From contig QILK01000011.1 in NCBI GenBank assembly GCA_003233345.1, positions 1 to 53,489 of the forward strand: a DNA stretch of 53,489 nucleotides. The letters run 5' to 3'. Origin of the DNA: Gammaproteobacteria bacterium (GTDB lineage Bacteria > Pseudomonadota > Gammaproteobacteria > SZUA-21). The translations under genes and the position numbers were made by a program. Every line of letters begins with the position of its first letter. Position 1 is the first letter of the stretch. This document shows positions 15,312 through 24,329 of the stretch, in pieces. The notes under the pieces are model-generated. The model was given only the letters and a program-made list of their open reading frames with translations. It was not told the DNA's origin and ran no database searches.

Positions 15312-15737
15312 ATGCATAAAATACTAAAACAATTCACTTTAGCCACTATTCTATTTTCAATCGCATCAGTCTCTCATGCAGCGACAGTCCACAAAGTGGT
15401 TATCCAGGTTAGCAGTGCCGATGCGCTGATACAAAAAATTGCACTCAATAACGCGGTTAATTTACAAAAACACTACGGCGTTGATAACGTAAAAGTTGAA
15501 ATCGTCGCCTATGGACCCGGACTGAGCTTGTTAACAAAAAACAATAAAAACAGCAAACGTGTGGAAAGCCTGGCAGTACAGGAAATCACCTTTAGTGCTT
15601 GCGGCAACACCATAAAAAAAGTTACCAAGAAAAAGGGGAAGAAGCCAGTCTTGACTGAAGGTGTTAAAGTGGTCGCAGCCGGCGTGGCAAGAATTATTGA
15701 GTTAGAAGAAAAAGGTTATAGCTACATAAGACCCTGA
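15312..15737 (+). CDS. Exported DsrE-family protein
   Basis: The 141-aa protein starts with a clear signal peptide (MHKILKQFTLATILFSIASV, then SHA before the cleavage site). It continues into a DsrE/DsrF-like fold: VHKVVIQVSS, NAVNLQKHYG, VKVEIVAYGPGLSLL and a single Cys in FSACGNT, the position used for sulfur transfer in cytosolic relatives. Periplasmic DsrE-like proteins are common in sulfur-metabolising and other proteobacteria, mostly uncharacterised. The Lys-rich KKVTKKKGKK loop is unusual. GGATAC precedes the ATG. It is separate from the DsrC-like gene, but both point to sulfur handling. Confidence 0.82.
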   Translation: MHKILKQFTLATILFSIASVSHAATVHKVVIQVSSADALIQKIALNNAVNLQKHYGVDNVKVEIVAYGPGLSLLTKNNKNSKRVESLAVQEITFSACGNTIKKVTKKKGKKPVLTEGVKVVAAGVARIIELEEKGYSYIRP

Positions 15738-15833
15738 CAAGTATCAGTGATAGCAAACGGTCGAAAGCAAAGTCAACACCCGTGCAGAAGACTCAAACGT
15801 TGGGTCGGCTGGTATTCACACAGCATTCCCGCT

Positions 15834-17288
15834 TCAAGCCGGAAAACACTCTGCAACCTCCTGGCCATAGCGTTTTAATTGGGCGAGTATTTCCCGATCA
15901 TTTTCCGTCAGTTGATTGTCTGCTAAAAGTTCGTCAATTAACTGTCTATAGCCCTGCAAACTCAGTTCAGGTTGACCTGAATTATTGCTGAGTCGTGCGG
16001 CTTGAAATTCTCGCCACTGTGCTTGCTCATCGACGCTTAAGCTATCTGGATAATTCCGAGCCCGATAGCGAAAAAACAGTTCAATTAATCGCTCGTCGTT
16101 AAAATGCGGTGTACAGGATGACAGCTGGTCTGGCGATAAAGTATGAATGTATTCCATACTCGATCGATCATCACGATTAAAAAAACCACCCGAATATAAC
16201 GCAAATTCGGCATCGACCTGCGCCGACTCTTTATACGGCGAAAAAACCTGGGTTAATTTGCGCGCAAACCCTGGATTGCTGGTAAGCGTTTCTGCATGTT
16301 TTTGACAAGTATCGATATCGAATTCAGCTTGCTTGCAAACTGCTTCATTGAGAGTGTTTAACGGCGCTAGCAATGGACATTTATTTCCATATATTAGCTG
16401 CACGGGTAATCGTTTAGTATCAGCAGGCAAGTCACTTTGCGATGTAAACAGACGTTGCTGCAAGGATTCTATGTCCAATTGCAAAAATTCAGTCGGATCA
16501 TGTCTAAGGTCAAATACAATGACAGCGTGTTTGTAAACCGCATGTGCAGCGACCGGCATAACCACCGCCATATTATGGTATTGCGCAGGGTAACGCGAGG
16601 AAACATGGATCACCGGGCTGGCGTTGTCCACTGACAAATAACGTGCAACTTGCTCTTTTTTTCTTAATGAATACGCAAAATGATAAAACTTTGGCTGATA
16701 ACGCTGAACCAGTTTGGCCATTTCGATGGTGGCATAGACATCGGACAAGGCGTCGTGAGCATGTTCATGCGAAATTTTGTTTGCCGCTGTTAGTGCTTGT
16801 AATTTAAAGCTGGCATGACCATCCTCACGCCTGGGCCACTGTATACCGTCGGGTCTTAATGCATATGCACCTCTAAGCAAGTCAATAATGTCCCAACGAC
16901 TATTTCCGTTTTGCCATTCGCGTGCATAAGGATCTCGCAAGTTTCTATACAACAAATAACGGGTAAACTCGTCATCAAATTGTATGCTGTTATAACCGGC
17001 CGTACAGGTACCTGGCATTGAAAGTTCTTTTAGTATCCGCTGACAAAATTCCGTTTCTATCACGCCTTTTGCGTTGGCTATTTGCGGGGTAATACCCGTC
17101 ACCAGACAAGCGACTGGATGGGGTAAACACTCCGCTGATAATTTACAATAAAGACTAACAGGGTCATCAACAACATTTAAATCTTCATCGGTTCGTAGTC
17201 CGGCAAACTGTACAATTCTATCGGACTGTGGGTTAGTCCCGGTGGTCTCATAGTCATACCAGAAAATTGTCGCACCCGATTTGGCCAT
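15834..17288 (-). CDS. sbcB: Exodeoxyribonuclease I
   Basis: The enzyme degrades single-stranded DNA 3' to 5' in recombination and mismatch repair. The 484-aa protein has the DEDDh exonuclease residues: FWYDYETTG near the N terminus, FDDEFTRYLLYRN, and HEHAHDALSDVYATI. The SH3-like and C-terminal helical domains follow, ending QLKRYGQEVAECFPA. Length is as expected. I start at ATG 17288: AGGAGG lies nine bases upstream, while the GTG at 17297 touches that site. The upstream hydrolase gene stops one base before this start, so the two are translationally coupled. Confidence 0.95.
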   Translation of the reverse strand: MAKSGATIFWYDYETTGTNPQSDRIVQFAGLRTDEDLNVVDDPVSLYCKLSAECLPHPVACLVTGITPQIANAKGVIETEFCQRILKELSMPGTCTAGYNSIQFDDEFTRYLLYRNLRDPYAREWQNGNSRWDIIDLLRGAYALRPDGIQWPRREDGHASFKLQALTAANKISHEHAHDALSDVYATIEMAKLVQRYQPKFYHFAYSLRKKEQVARYLSVDNASPVIHVSSRYPAQYHNMAVVMPVAAHAVYKHAVIVFDLRHDPTEFLQLDIESLQQRLFTSQSDLPADTKRLPVQLIYGNKCPLLAPLNTLNEAVCKQAEFDIDTCQKHAETLTSNPGFARKLTQVFSPYKESAQVDAEFALYSGGFFNRDDRSSMEYIHTLSPDQLSSCTPHFNDERLIELFFRYRARNYPDSLSVDEQAQWREFQAARLSNNSGQPELSLQGYRQLIDELLADNQLTENDREILAQLKRYGQEVAECFPA

Positions 17289-17289
17289 A

Positions 17290-18261
17290 TCAGCCACCCT
17301 CCTGTTTACTTAGTTCTTTGTCGAGCCAATAAAGCAGGCCCTGAGTATTCAAATCCAAATCCATTGCAAATAATGCCAGAATGCTATCCGCAGAAAGTTT
17401 GCTACCGGCGTTAACCAGCGTATCGACTAACAAAACCGCCAGTTTACCATGCAAACACTCATATCGATTTTCAGCATGCATGCAGGATAATGTGCTATCC
17501 ACATATTGATCTATTTTTTTGTGCAACTGCGTTGCCAATTCCTCTATCGGTTGGATACAACCAAAATGCGTCAAGAACAATCTACTGGGATTAAGCGCTA
17601 AGATTCGCTCGATTGTTTTATGATATGCCGCCGGATTAAATTGCGTCGGCGTGGTGGTCGGCATCATATAAGCTTGTCCTGCTATATCAAATTCCCGATA
17701 TGACAAACCAAAAGCATCGCCAGTAAATACCGAGTTAGTACTTTTATCATAAATACAATTATGATGATAAGCATGCCCTGGTGTATCCATAAAAACCAGC
17801 TCCCGACCGGCTATTTCAATTTTGTCGTTGTCGTTGACGATCAGCAACCGCGCTTTTTCTACCGGCTCAAGCGCACCAAAGACCGAGCGCATTTTTTCCT
17901 CGCCATAAACACGGGTAGCACTGGCTGACAATTTACTTGGATCAAGCATATGTTTGGCGGCGCTTGGATGCACAAGCAGTTTTGCATTAGGCAATTCGCT
18001 CATCAACCGACCCGCGCCGCCAGCATGATCCAGATGAACGTGAGTAATAATAATCGCTTCGACCGCATCCCTGGCTATTTCAAGCGTTGCTAATGCCTGT
18101 AATAAAACCGGCACTGTCTTACTGACACCAACATCAATAAATAATGCCCGGCCATTATTAATCAGTAAATGACTGGCAACCAAACCAGGGCGCATAAATT
18201 CAGTGTCGATGGTAATTATATTACCTGAGTGTCGCACCAGATTGGCGTTTATAGGTGTCAT
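17290..18261 (-). CDS. Metallo-beta-lactamase-fold hydrolase
   Basis: The 323-aa protein has the zinc signature THVHLDHAGGAGRLMSEL, a later His in MDTPGHAYHH, an Asp in FTGDAFGLS, and a final His in LTHFG, so all metal ligands are present. The substrate is unknown; the family includes glyoxalase II-like, lactonase and flavoprotein-type enzymes. It is the first gene of a leftward pair with sbcB, one base apart. The C terminus has an extra helical domain of about 100 residues after the beta-lactamase fold. Confidence 0.88.
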   Translation of the reverse strand: MTPINANLVRHSGNIITIDTEFMRPGLVASHLLINNGRALFIDVGVSKTVPVLLQALATLEIARDAVEAIIITHVHLDHAGGAGRLMSELPNAKLLVHPSAAKHMLDPSKLSASATRVYGEEKMRSVFGALEPVEKARLLIVNDNDKIEIAGRELVFMDTPGHAYHHNCIYDKSTNSVFTGDAFGLSYREFDIAGQAYMMPTTTPTQFNPAAYHKTIERILALNPSRLFLTHFGCIQPIEELATQLHKKIDQYVDSTLSCMHAENRYECLHGKLAVLLVDTLVNAGSKLSADSILALFAMDLDLNTQGLLYWLDKELSKQEGG

Positions 18262-18448
18262 ATTTTCCCGCTACTCACCGTGAAAAGTCGCATAATCGTT
18301 ATTTCTAACTAAATTCGTCTTAAATATTACCAAGCAATAACCCGATAATTATAAGCTTGACAGCCTACACCATGACACTTACAGTGGATAGTATATTCAA
18401 ACCCTCTTCGATTTAGTTAGTCTTTAGTATACTTTCAAGGAAACCGCT

Positions 18449-19015
18449 ATGGGCCATCGCTTATCTAAAATTTATACACGCACTGGAGATACCGGCACCA
18501 CGGGACTTGGTAATGGCAAACGCGTTGACAAATCCAGCTTGCGCGTGGAGGCCATGGGTACCGTTGATGAATTAAACAGTACAATTGGTATTATATTAGC
18601 CCATGATGTTGCCAGCAGTATTCATATCTGTTTAACCAGCATACAGCATGACTTATTTGATCTCGGTGGCGAACTCTGTATTCCCGGGCAAGACATGATT
18701 GATGAAAAGCACATAGTCTATCTGGAAAAAGCCCTGGATGATTTAAATGCCGATCTGCCGTATTTAAAAGAGTTTATCCTGCCGGGCGGTAATATTTCTT
18801 CATCCTTTACCCACCTTGCCAGATCGATATGTCGTCGCGCTGAGCGGGTGATGGTTCGACTGGCAAAAACAGAGACAGTAGGCGCTCATGCCCTGGCGTA
18901 TATCAATAGACTCTCCGACTTGTTATTTGTGGTCGCCCGCGTACTTTCCTATATGGATACAGATGCTCAGGAAACCAGTTGGAAAAATAACAATAGCAGG
19001 ACCACTAATACGTAA
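18449..19015 (+). CDS. Cob(I)alamin adenosyltransferase, PduO type
   Basis: The enzyme transfers the adenosyl group of ATP to cob(I)alamin. The 188-aa protein has the ATP-binding N terminus KIYTRTGDTGTTGLGNGKRV, then VEAMGTVDELNSTIG, and the second conserved block FILPGGNISSSFTHLARSIC plus RRAERVMVRL. No other cobalamin genes are near, so it probably serves vitamin salvage for a B12 enzyme elsewhere. The upstream region shows no B12-box riboswitch. It is followed by a REP/BIME block. Confidence 0.93.
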   Translation: MGHRLSKIYTRTGDTGTTGLGNGKRVDKSSLRVEAMGTVDELNSTIGIILAHDVASSIHICLTSIQHDLFDLGGELCIPGQDMIDEKHIVYLEKALDDLNADLPYLKEFILPGGNISSSFTHLARSICRRAERVMVRLAKTETVGAHALAYINRLSDLLFVVARVLSYMDTDAQETSWKNNNSRTTNT

Positions 19016-19055
19016 GGATAAACATTGTAGCACCAAACTCAATACTCACGGCAAA

Positions 19056-19264
19056 GTAGCCCGGACTTCGCGCAGCGAACGCCGGGAGAACGAACATCCT
19101 ATTTTTCCCGGCCTTAATCAGCTACCGACCACCTTGCACATACTCGTGTTTTAATTGAATTTCGAAGCCTATTCTTTTTTCCCCGGCGTTCGCTGCGCGA
19201 AGTCCGGGCTACTTATAAATTTGTTTTTATTTAATACTTGCCTGGTCTCTGCGCGAAGTCCGGG
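19056..19264. repeat. BIME-like inverted REP pair plus third REP
   Basis: A complete GTAG-REP on the plus strand (19056-19086) faces a complete REP on the minus strand (19182-19212). A third partial copy follows at 19241-19264 after the linker AAATTTGTTTTTATTTAATA. The 95-bp spacer shares long stretches with the block at 13630-13827 (GAACGAACATCCT, TTTTAATTGAATTT), so the two are copies of one composite element. It lies between convergent genes. Confidence 0.85.
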
Positions 19265-19276
19265 ATGCTATAAAGA

Positions 19277-19783
19277 CTAGCTGGAACTGAGTAGTTGCTT
19301 CCAACGGCGATATTTTTGTTGTTTTTTTAATGTCGCATTTGCGGGACTGGTCGACGGCAACTGAATCAATTCCAGATGACTAAATAAATTAGCCGTTACC
19401 TTTAGCACCTGCCGATCAAAAATTTGAAATGCCTTTTGTCCATTGAAAGCAATTTTTCTGAGTTGTGGATATTGACTAATAAAACCGGGAAAATCGTTCA
19501 CTTCTTCGTTTTTAATATTCGAATCCAAACTGCCTTGGCGTTGACAATGCTTGAGAACATCCCATACAGCTACGTTATTTTTATGCAAACAGTCTATCCT
19601 GTCGCTATATTCGAGCTCGGGCTCGGCAGCATAAAGTTTTCCCATAATATACCAAAACGCATTTTGCGGGTGAGCATAATATTGCTGACAACGTAAAGAC
19701 TGGACACTGGGCATCGAGCCAAGGATAAGTAACCGTGCATTGCGATTGACTATCGGCGCGAATCCACTGAGTTTATCTGCCAT
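19277..19783 (-). CDS. DNA-deoxyinosine glycosylase (UDG superfamily)
   Basis: The 168-aa enzyme removes hypoxanthine, a deaminated adenine, from DNA. It fits the hypoxanthine-DNA glycosylase branch: FAPIVNRNARLLILGSMPS, then QQYYAHPQNAFWYIMGKL, the IAFNGQKAF block, and a final LPSTSPAN motif with the catalytic loop. It lies one base after the deformylase gene in the same direction and is probably coupled to it. A REP block begins 12 bases past its stop. Confidence 0.88.
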   Translation of the reverse strand: MADKLSGFAPIVNRNARLLILGSMPSVQSLRCQQYYAHPQNAFWYIMGKLYAAEPELEYSDRIDCLHKNNVAVWDVLKHCQRQGSLDSNIKNEEVNDFPGFISQYPQLRKIAFNGQKAFQIFDRQVLKVTANLFSHLELIQLPSTSPANATLKKQQKYRRWKQLLSSS

Positions 19784-19784
19784 G

Positions 19785-20276
19785 CTATTTGCGTTTTTTT
19801 AAATCATGATGACGGCTAACAAGACGGTCCAGAAACAACATCCCATCGAGATGATCTATTTCGTGTTGTACGATTCTTGCTTCATAACCCTGCATTTTTA
19901 ATTCTATCGATTTAGCCTCCAGGTCCTGTGCGCGTATATCGATCACCTGCGCACGAATAACACTACCGATATAATCCGGCACCGACAGGCAACCCTCTCG
20001 TCCCTTGATCATGCCTTTCCACTTGGTAATAATCGGGTTGATCAGAATCTGCTTCCCATGCGTTGGGGTATTGTTTTTTTCAGGTGCGTCAATAATAATG
20101 ACGCGCAAATGTTTACCCACTTGTGGTGCGGCAATACCTACCCCGCCGGGCCCCGCCCGCATAGCTTCCTCAAGCTCTTCGGTAAAAATTCTCAAAGCCG
20201 CACCAAATTCAAACACTTCTTCTGATGGCTGTTTTAACAGGGGATCTGGATAAGTAAGAATAGAAAGCGCAGGCAT
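19785..20276 (-). CDS. def: Peptide deformylase
   Basis: The metalloenzyme removes the formyl group from new proteins. The 163-aa protein shows all three motifs: GGVGIAAPQ, EGCLSVP, and QHEIDHLDG with the metal-binding Cys and two His. It differs from the usual def next to fmt and is probably a second, dispersed paralogue, as many gammaproteobacteria have. The ATG at 20276 gives the family-like start MPALSILTYPDPLL; a TTG at 20282 has a better-spaced GAGG and is an alternative. Its neighbours are the GcvR-like gene upstream and the glycosylase downstream, all leftward. Confidence 0.93.
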   Translation of the reverse strand: MPALSILTYPDPLLKQPSEEVFEFGAALRIFTEELEEAMRAGPGGVGIAAPQVGKHLRVIIIDAPEKNNTPTHGKQILINPIITKWKGMIKGREGCLSVPDYIGSVIRAQVIDIRAQDLEAKSIELKMQGYEARIVQHEIDHLDGMLFLDRLVSRHHDLKKRK

Positions 20277-20296
20277 CTGCAATTTAACCTCAACGA

Positions 20297-20806
20297 TTAA
20301 CCAATCAAGGTTTCCAGGGGTTGCACACTGACTTCAAGGTCAGCCAAAACTTCGACAGCACGTTTAAGCGCTTCAATCCCTTTTGACGCATAACCTTCTA
20401 TCTCCATAATAAATACCGGCTGATCGCTAGACCCGGCAACATCGGTACGTAGCTCAAGCACATAGAGCCCCGCCGCCGAAAGCGCATCGGTCGCGGACGC
20501 GACTATCCCTGAGCGATCAGCCCCATATATGCAAATTTGCACATCCGCCTGCATATGATCGTGTAACTTCCCGTCAAATTTATCGATATGCATGGTCAAC
20601 TGGTACTGCTTGGTAGTCGGCGTCAGTATTACTTTTAAACGCTCAGCATCACCGTTAAAATTCACCATCAACATGATGGTAAAATTTCCGCCAAGCCGTA
20701 TCATTGATGCTTCGCCGAGATCAGCACCCTGCTCATATAGAACCCGGGTAACCTCAGCGACAATACATGCCTGATCCTTACCGACGAGTGTTAACATGTG
20801 CCACAT
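20297..20806 (-). CDS. Two-ACT-domain protein, GcvR-like
   Basis: The 169-aa protein holds two ACT domains: MWHMLTLVGKDQACIVAEVT through about residue 80, and VQICIYGADRSGIVASATDA to the end. In E. coli GcvR, such a tandem binds glycine and represses the cleavage-system activator by protein contact, with no DNA-binding domain. The same task is plausible here but no gcv genes are nearby. I start at ATG 20806, which has GGAAGGGTAGGATA upstream; the GTG at 20824 adds six residues and overlaps that site. It leads the leftward run into def and the glycosylase. Confidence 0.85.
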   Translation of the reverse strand: MWHMLTLVGKDQACIVAEVTRVLYEQGADLGEASMIRLGGNFTIMLMVNFNGDAERLKVILTPTTKQYQLTMHIDKFDGKLHDHMQADVQICIYGADRSGIVASATDALSAAGLYVLELRTDVAGSSDQPVFIMEIEGYASKGIEALKRAVEVLADLEVSVQPLETLIG

Positions 20807-20855
20807 TATCCTACCCTTCCTCACAACGCTCGCTCGGTTGAACTGAAACAGTCAT

Positions 20856-21818
20856 TTAAGAGCTCGACCAGACTGTTAATACAATAATGGCAAGCAAAGC
20901 GCTCCACATTAACAGCGAACGCAATACCAGTGCCCCCGCCGCTTTAACCGCTTCTATTTCAACAATGCTCTGCGGTTCTTGACCTTCATCATCTTCGGAC
21001 TGTACTACCCCTGTCTCATAGCGACTTAGTCTCAATGCACCCAGTCCAGTGCCTTTTAGTATCGAGTGATTGCTTTGGATAATATTGTACTCTTCAGAAA
21101 AACCGGGTTCTTTCCAGCTTCCAAATGCATCTTCAAACCCGCCCGCAAGTGCGTAGGCAAATGCAGTCAGCCTGGCAGGTATCCACGATAAAATGGCATA
21201 TAATTTTACCGCAGCAGAATTAAAATTATCTTCAGCCTCATCAGTGGTATCCGCCCCGGCAGAATGCGAATCTGGCAAAGACAAGGGGTTATCCTTTAAA
21301 TACCAGGCCATTCGATACATCAATGCACCCATCGGACCGAAAATAACAAACCAAAAAATCACGGCAAACAATCTTTCGTTGGCCTGAATAATCACTTGCT
21401 CGGTCAACGTTCGATTTGGATCTTTGCTGACTTGCGTTTCCCCTAACAGTTCTTGCGCTAATGTTTTCAGTTGCATTTGAGTAATAGCGTTTTTAGAATC
21501 AACTGACAACTCATCAACCAACTGGTACATTGCCCGATACCTTAAGCAATAGATCAAGACTAAAACGCCTAGCAAGATCCCAAAAAACCCATACATCAAA
21601 TCGCTAAATGTCGATGTGGACTGTATTATTTTTAAAATTACAAGCGGAATGGCCACGACACCTAAAACACCGATAGCGCCATTCCAGCTAGTTGATTTCC
21701 CAAATAATTTAACAACCCAATTGCGATAAGTCATTAACCACGACATATTGCGCATTCGCTGCGGATGATTAACCAGGATCTCGATTGCCAATGCGATAAT
21801 GATTGTAATAAAAATCAT
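20856..21818 (-). CDS. ampE: AmpE-like inner-membrane protein
   Basis: The 320-aa protein has several membrane segments: an N-terminal MIFITIIIALAIEILVNHPQ, a pair at about 48-95, another at about 150-172, and a C-terminal ALVLRSLLMWSALLAIIVL. RYRAMYQLVDELS and the FWFVIFGPMGALMYR block are shared with AmpE and its CobD/CbiB relatives. In enterobacteria AmpE is a membrane factor linked to AmpD in cell-wall recycling and beta-lactamase signalling; its exact role is unsettled. The start overlaps the stop of ampD by four bases (ATGA), the conserved ampDE arrangement. Confidence 0.88.
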   Translation of the reverse strand: MIFITIIIALAIEILVNHPQRMRNMSWLMTYRNWVVKLFGKSTSWNGAIGVLGVVAIPLVILKIIQSTSTFSDLMYGFFGILLGVLVLIYCLRYRAMYQLVDELSVDSKNAITQMQLKTLAQELLGETQVSKDPNRTLTEQVIIQANERLFAVIFWFVIFGPMGALMYRMAWYLKDNPLSLPDSHSAGADTTDEAEDNFNSAAVKLYAILSWIPARLTAFAYALAGGFEDAFGSWKEPGFSEEYNIIQSNHSILKGTGLGALRLSRYETGVVQSEDDEGQEPQSIVEIEAVKAAGALVLRSLLMWSALLAIIVLTVWSSS

Positions 21819-22366
21819 AGAATTTTATTCCTGTAGTAAGACCAGTCAAATGCGGGTCCCGGATCAGTTTTTCGGCCAGCGGCAATATCACAATGCCCAA
21901 CAACCCGGTCCTGCGTAATGCCGGGATATGTTTGCATTAACGCGGCGGTCACTGATATCAATGAATGGTACTGTTCCGGTTCATAGCAAATATCATCAGC
22001 GCCTTCAAGTTCAATACCGATTGAATAGTCGTTACAATTTTCCCTTTCACGAAAACAGGAAACCCCAGCGTGCCAAGCACGCAAATGAAAAGGCACATAC
22101 TGAATAATCTCACCCTTTCTTCTAATTAACAAATGACTGGATACCGTTAATCCTTTTAAATCAGCAAAATCCGGATGCTCATCACATTTCAGCCGGTTTA
22201 GAAATAACGCATCGATCCACGGCAGACCGAATTCACCTGCTGGCAAGCTGATGCAATGTATTACCAGACAATCAATGTCTGTCCCGGGTGGTCGCTTATT
22301 AAAATTGGGTGATGCCCGAAATTCGCTATTGGATAATAAGCCGTCGTTAATTGTCAATTCTGCCAT
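21815..22366 (-). CDS. ampD: 1,6-anhydro-N-acetylmuramyl-L-alanine amidase
   Basis: The cytosolic zinc amidase cuts the stem peptide from anhydro-muropeptides recycled from peptidoglycan. The 183-aa protein has the family pattern: NFNKRPPGTDIDCLVIHCIS with the first zinc His, VSSHLLIRRKGEIIQYVPF, RAWHAGVS, YSIGIELEG, and VVGHCDIAAGRKTDPGPAFD with the other ligands. I start at ATG 22366; a TTG six bases upstream is possible. It is the first gene of the ampDE pair and overlaps ampE by four bases. Confidence 0.95.
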   Translation of the reverse strand: MAELTINDGLLSNSEFRASPNFNKRPPGTDIDCLVIHCISLPAGEFGLPWIDALFLNRLKCDEHPDFADLKGLTVSSHLLIRRKGEIIQYVPFHLRAWHAGVSCFRERENCNDYSIGIELEGADDICYEPEQYHSLISVTAALMQTYPGITQDRVVGHCDIAAGRKTDPGPAFDWSYYRNKIL

Positions 22367-22547
22367 TATCAAACCCTGATAGAATAGTGCTTTATATTAA
22401 CAACAAGTCTAGCGTAATCAGAAAAAATTCGCGCGGCTATTTCACAATCGCGACACCTACGTATCCTCGATCAAGTTGCCGTCGGTGATATTTGCTTTTG
22501 GGGATTATAGGGCGTTATTATTTTAATCAGCCTTTAGTGGCTAATAT

Positions 22548-23918
22548 TTATGCGACCAGTTGCGTTGCGATTGAATCCAGTCCTTGACTGGATTCAATGA
22601 TATTCTCATGAATATTTCTTGCTAGTGCGATGTCAAGCTCAAGCGCATTGACGATGGACGTCGGGAACTCATTGCTTTTCTCATCACCCAGATCCAAATC
22701 AACCAGCAGCCGGTTGGCAATTACAGCCAGATTAGCATAGACAGAATGGGTATCATGATAATGTTCATTATGGTGTTCACGTACCACAACAACCACTTCC
22801 TCCGGAAGATTCCAGGCTTGCATTAACCAAGCCCCCATTTCCATATGGGTGACACCAACAATGGTATGCTCCAAATCAATAATGGAACTGTCTGGATATT
22901 TTGTTGCCGCCTGATTCAACATCGTAAATTCCTGAGGAAACAAATGGCCCAATACCAAAAAACCAAAGTTATGGAGTAAGCCACATAAATAGGCTGTTGC
23001 CGGGTCAGGTTTTATTTCACTACCAACCGCCTGGCACAATTTTTCACACAACACGGCACTGTAAATCGCATGGCGCCAATATTCTGTTAGACCCAGTTTT
23101 CCTTCTCTTGGATTTTTGAATGCCTTCCCTATGGCAACGCCTAATGCCATATCCAAAACCAGATTAAAACCTAAAACCCGCGCGATAACATCCTTGATCG
23201 ATCTTAACTCTCCTCGGTATTGATAAAGTGACGAGCGTGAAAACCGAATCAATTGCGCACACAAACTGGGGTCCTGCTCAACAATATCAGACAATTCTTT
23301 AACCGTTGGATTTTGCTTCATATTAAGTCTCAACAAACGCTGCGCGATTGTCGGCATGGCCGGCAGCGCATTAATCGATTTCAATCGATCGCGTATGGCA
23401 TCCTTTCTGCTGGCACAAAACTCAGTACGTTTATTATCGCGATCCGGGTTAGTCGGTTTTTTAACAAAAAAATCATCATACATTGCCGAGCCTTGCATCT
23501 TACAAAAATCCGTTGACGAAACCCGACACAATTCTCCCTTGTTAATCTGAAAATAGACAGATTTTGCAGAGATAAAATCATCGAACACTTCGGCGTCCAA
23601 ACGGTATATCTGTGCCAGCGGAATACATTCGCCGTGACCATACGTCGGCCACTCTAGTTGTATTTCTGCTAGTGGCAGCAACTGAAATTTTCGCCGCAGT
23701 TTTTCATTTAGATTATGAATATCCAGCGTCGAATTAGCCGGGTAGATCGTTAACAAAGATCCCTTTTTATCGCGAAGCAAACTGGCTACCGCCACTTGGC
23801 CAGGATTGATACCAACTTCGATCACTGAATTACAAACTGACAAGTTTGGATTAATGGTCACTATTTCAAATTGAATATTATTTTTTAAAAAAAATTGCTC
23901 AATTTCTCTAGGTAACAT
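22548..23918 (-). CDS. YbaK-like/HDOD fusion protein
   Basis: The 456-aa cytosolic protein joins two domains. Residues 1 to about 150 resemble the YbaK/ProX aminoacyl-tRNA-deacylase fold: IEQFFLKNNIQFEIVTI, GINPGQVAVASLL and LLPLAEIQL. Residues about 185-385 form an HDOD domain: LPAMPTIAQRLLRLNM, VEQDPSLCAQLIRFSRSS, then YLCGLLHNFGFLVLGHLFP and later MEMGAWLMQAWNLPEEVVVV. HDOD proteins are signalling adaptors, often tied to cyclic-di-GMP or motility, without the full HD phosphohydrolase site. Whether the YbaK part still edits or only binds is unknown. The gene stands alone. Confidence 0.85.
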   Translation of the reverse strand: MLPREIEQFFLKNNIQFEIVTINPNLSVCNSVIEVGINPGQVAVASLLRDKKGSLLTIYPANSTLDIHNLNEKLRRKFQLLPLAEIQLEWPTYGHGECIPLAQIYRLDAEVFDDFISAKSVYFQINKGELCRVSSTDFCKMQGSAMYDDFFVKKPTNPDRDNKRTEFCASRKDAIRDRLKSINALPAMPTIAQRLLRLNMKQNPTVKELSDIVEQDPSLCAQLIRFSRSSLYQYRGELRSIKDVIARVLGFNLVLDMALGVAIGKAFKNPREGKLGLTEYWRHAIYSAVLCEKLCQAVGSEIKPDPATAYLCGLLHNFGFLVLGHLFPQEFTMLNQAATKYPDSSIIDLEHTIVGVTHMEMGAWLMQAWNLPEEVVVVVREHHNEHYHDTHSVYANLAVIANRLLVDLDLGDEKSNEFPTSIVNALELDIALARNIHENIIESSQGLDSIATQLVA

Positions 23919-24329
23919 GATAGGTCCTTTTCATCCAATTTTTCGTCCAACGTATAAGCTGCTATTGGCCTTACGACACAGCCATGAAATTTAATAATCG
24001 CTACCTTTTTGCTAATTTTAAATGCAGTTTTAGTGCCTGAATAGCTATATTTTCCCCCGCTATCGCCTATTTTTTGGGGATAACCATTAGCGGTTTAGTA
24101 GATTTTTGTACATATACTGTGCAGCCATATCTTAATGCATACATTCGACTAAAATCTGCTAGCTTTATTTGCAAGTCATAAATAATTTGAGTATTAAGAA
24201 GTGTGGCTGGAATCACTTTATGTAACTATAAACATTGCGGTGATCATGGCACAATAGAACAGTCATATATCTACTTGTTAAATATAGCTAAACTCATCAT
24301 CAGCGGATAAAATCAGTCAGGTATTAAAA
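23919..24329. other. Divergent intergenic region
   Basis: 411 bases without a gene, AT-rich, between the leftward YbaK-HDOD gene and the rightward SH3 gene. It should hold both promoters. I see no hairpin, repeat or RNA that I can support. Confidence 0.4.

Noticed and set aside
13886-15737. Complete dsr-type sulfur oxidation cluster
   Set aside because: Only one DsrC-like and one exported DsrE-like gene occur; dsrAB, dsrEFH and membrane complex genes are absent.
18262-18448. Cobalamin riboswitch in front of the adenosyltransferase
   Set aside because: No B12-box sequence is seen and the leader is too short.
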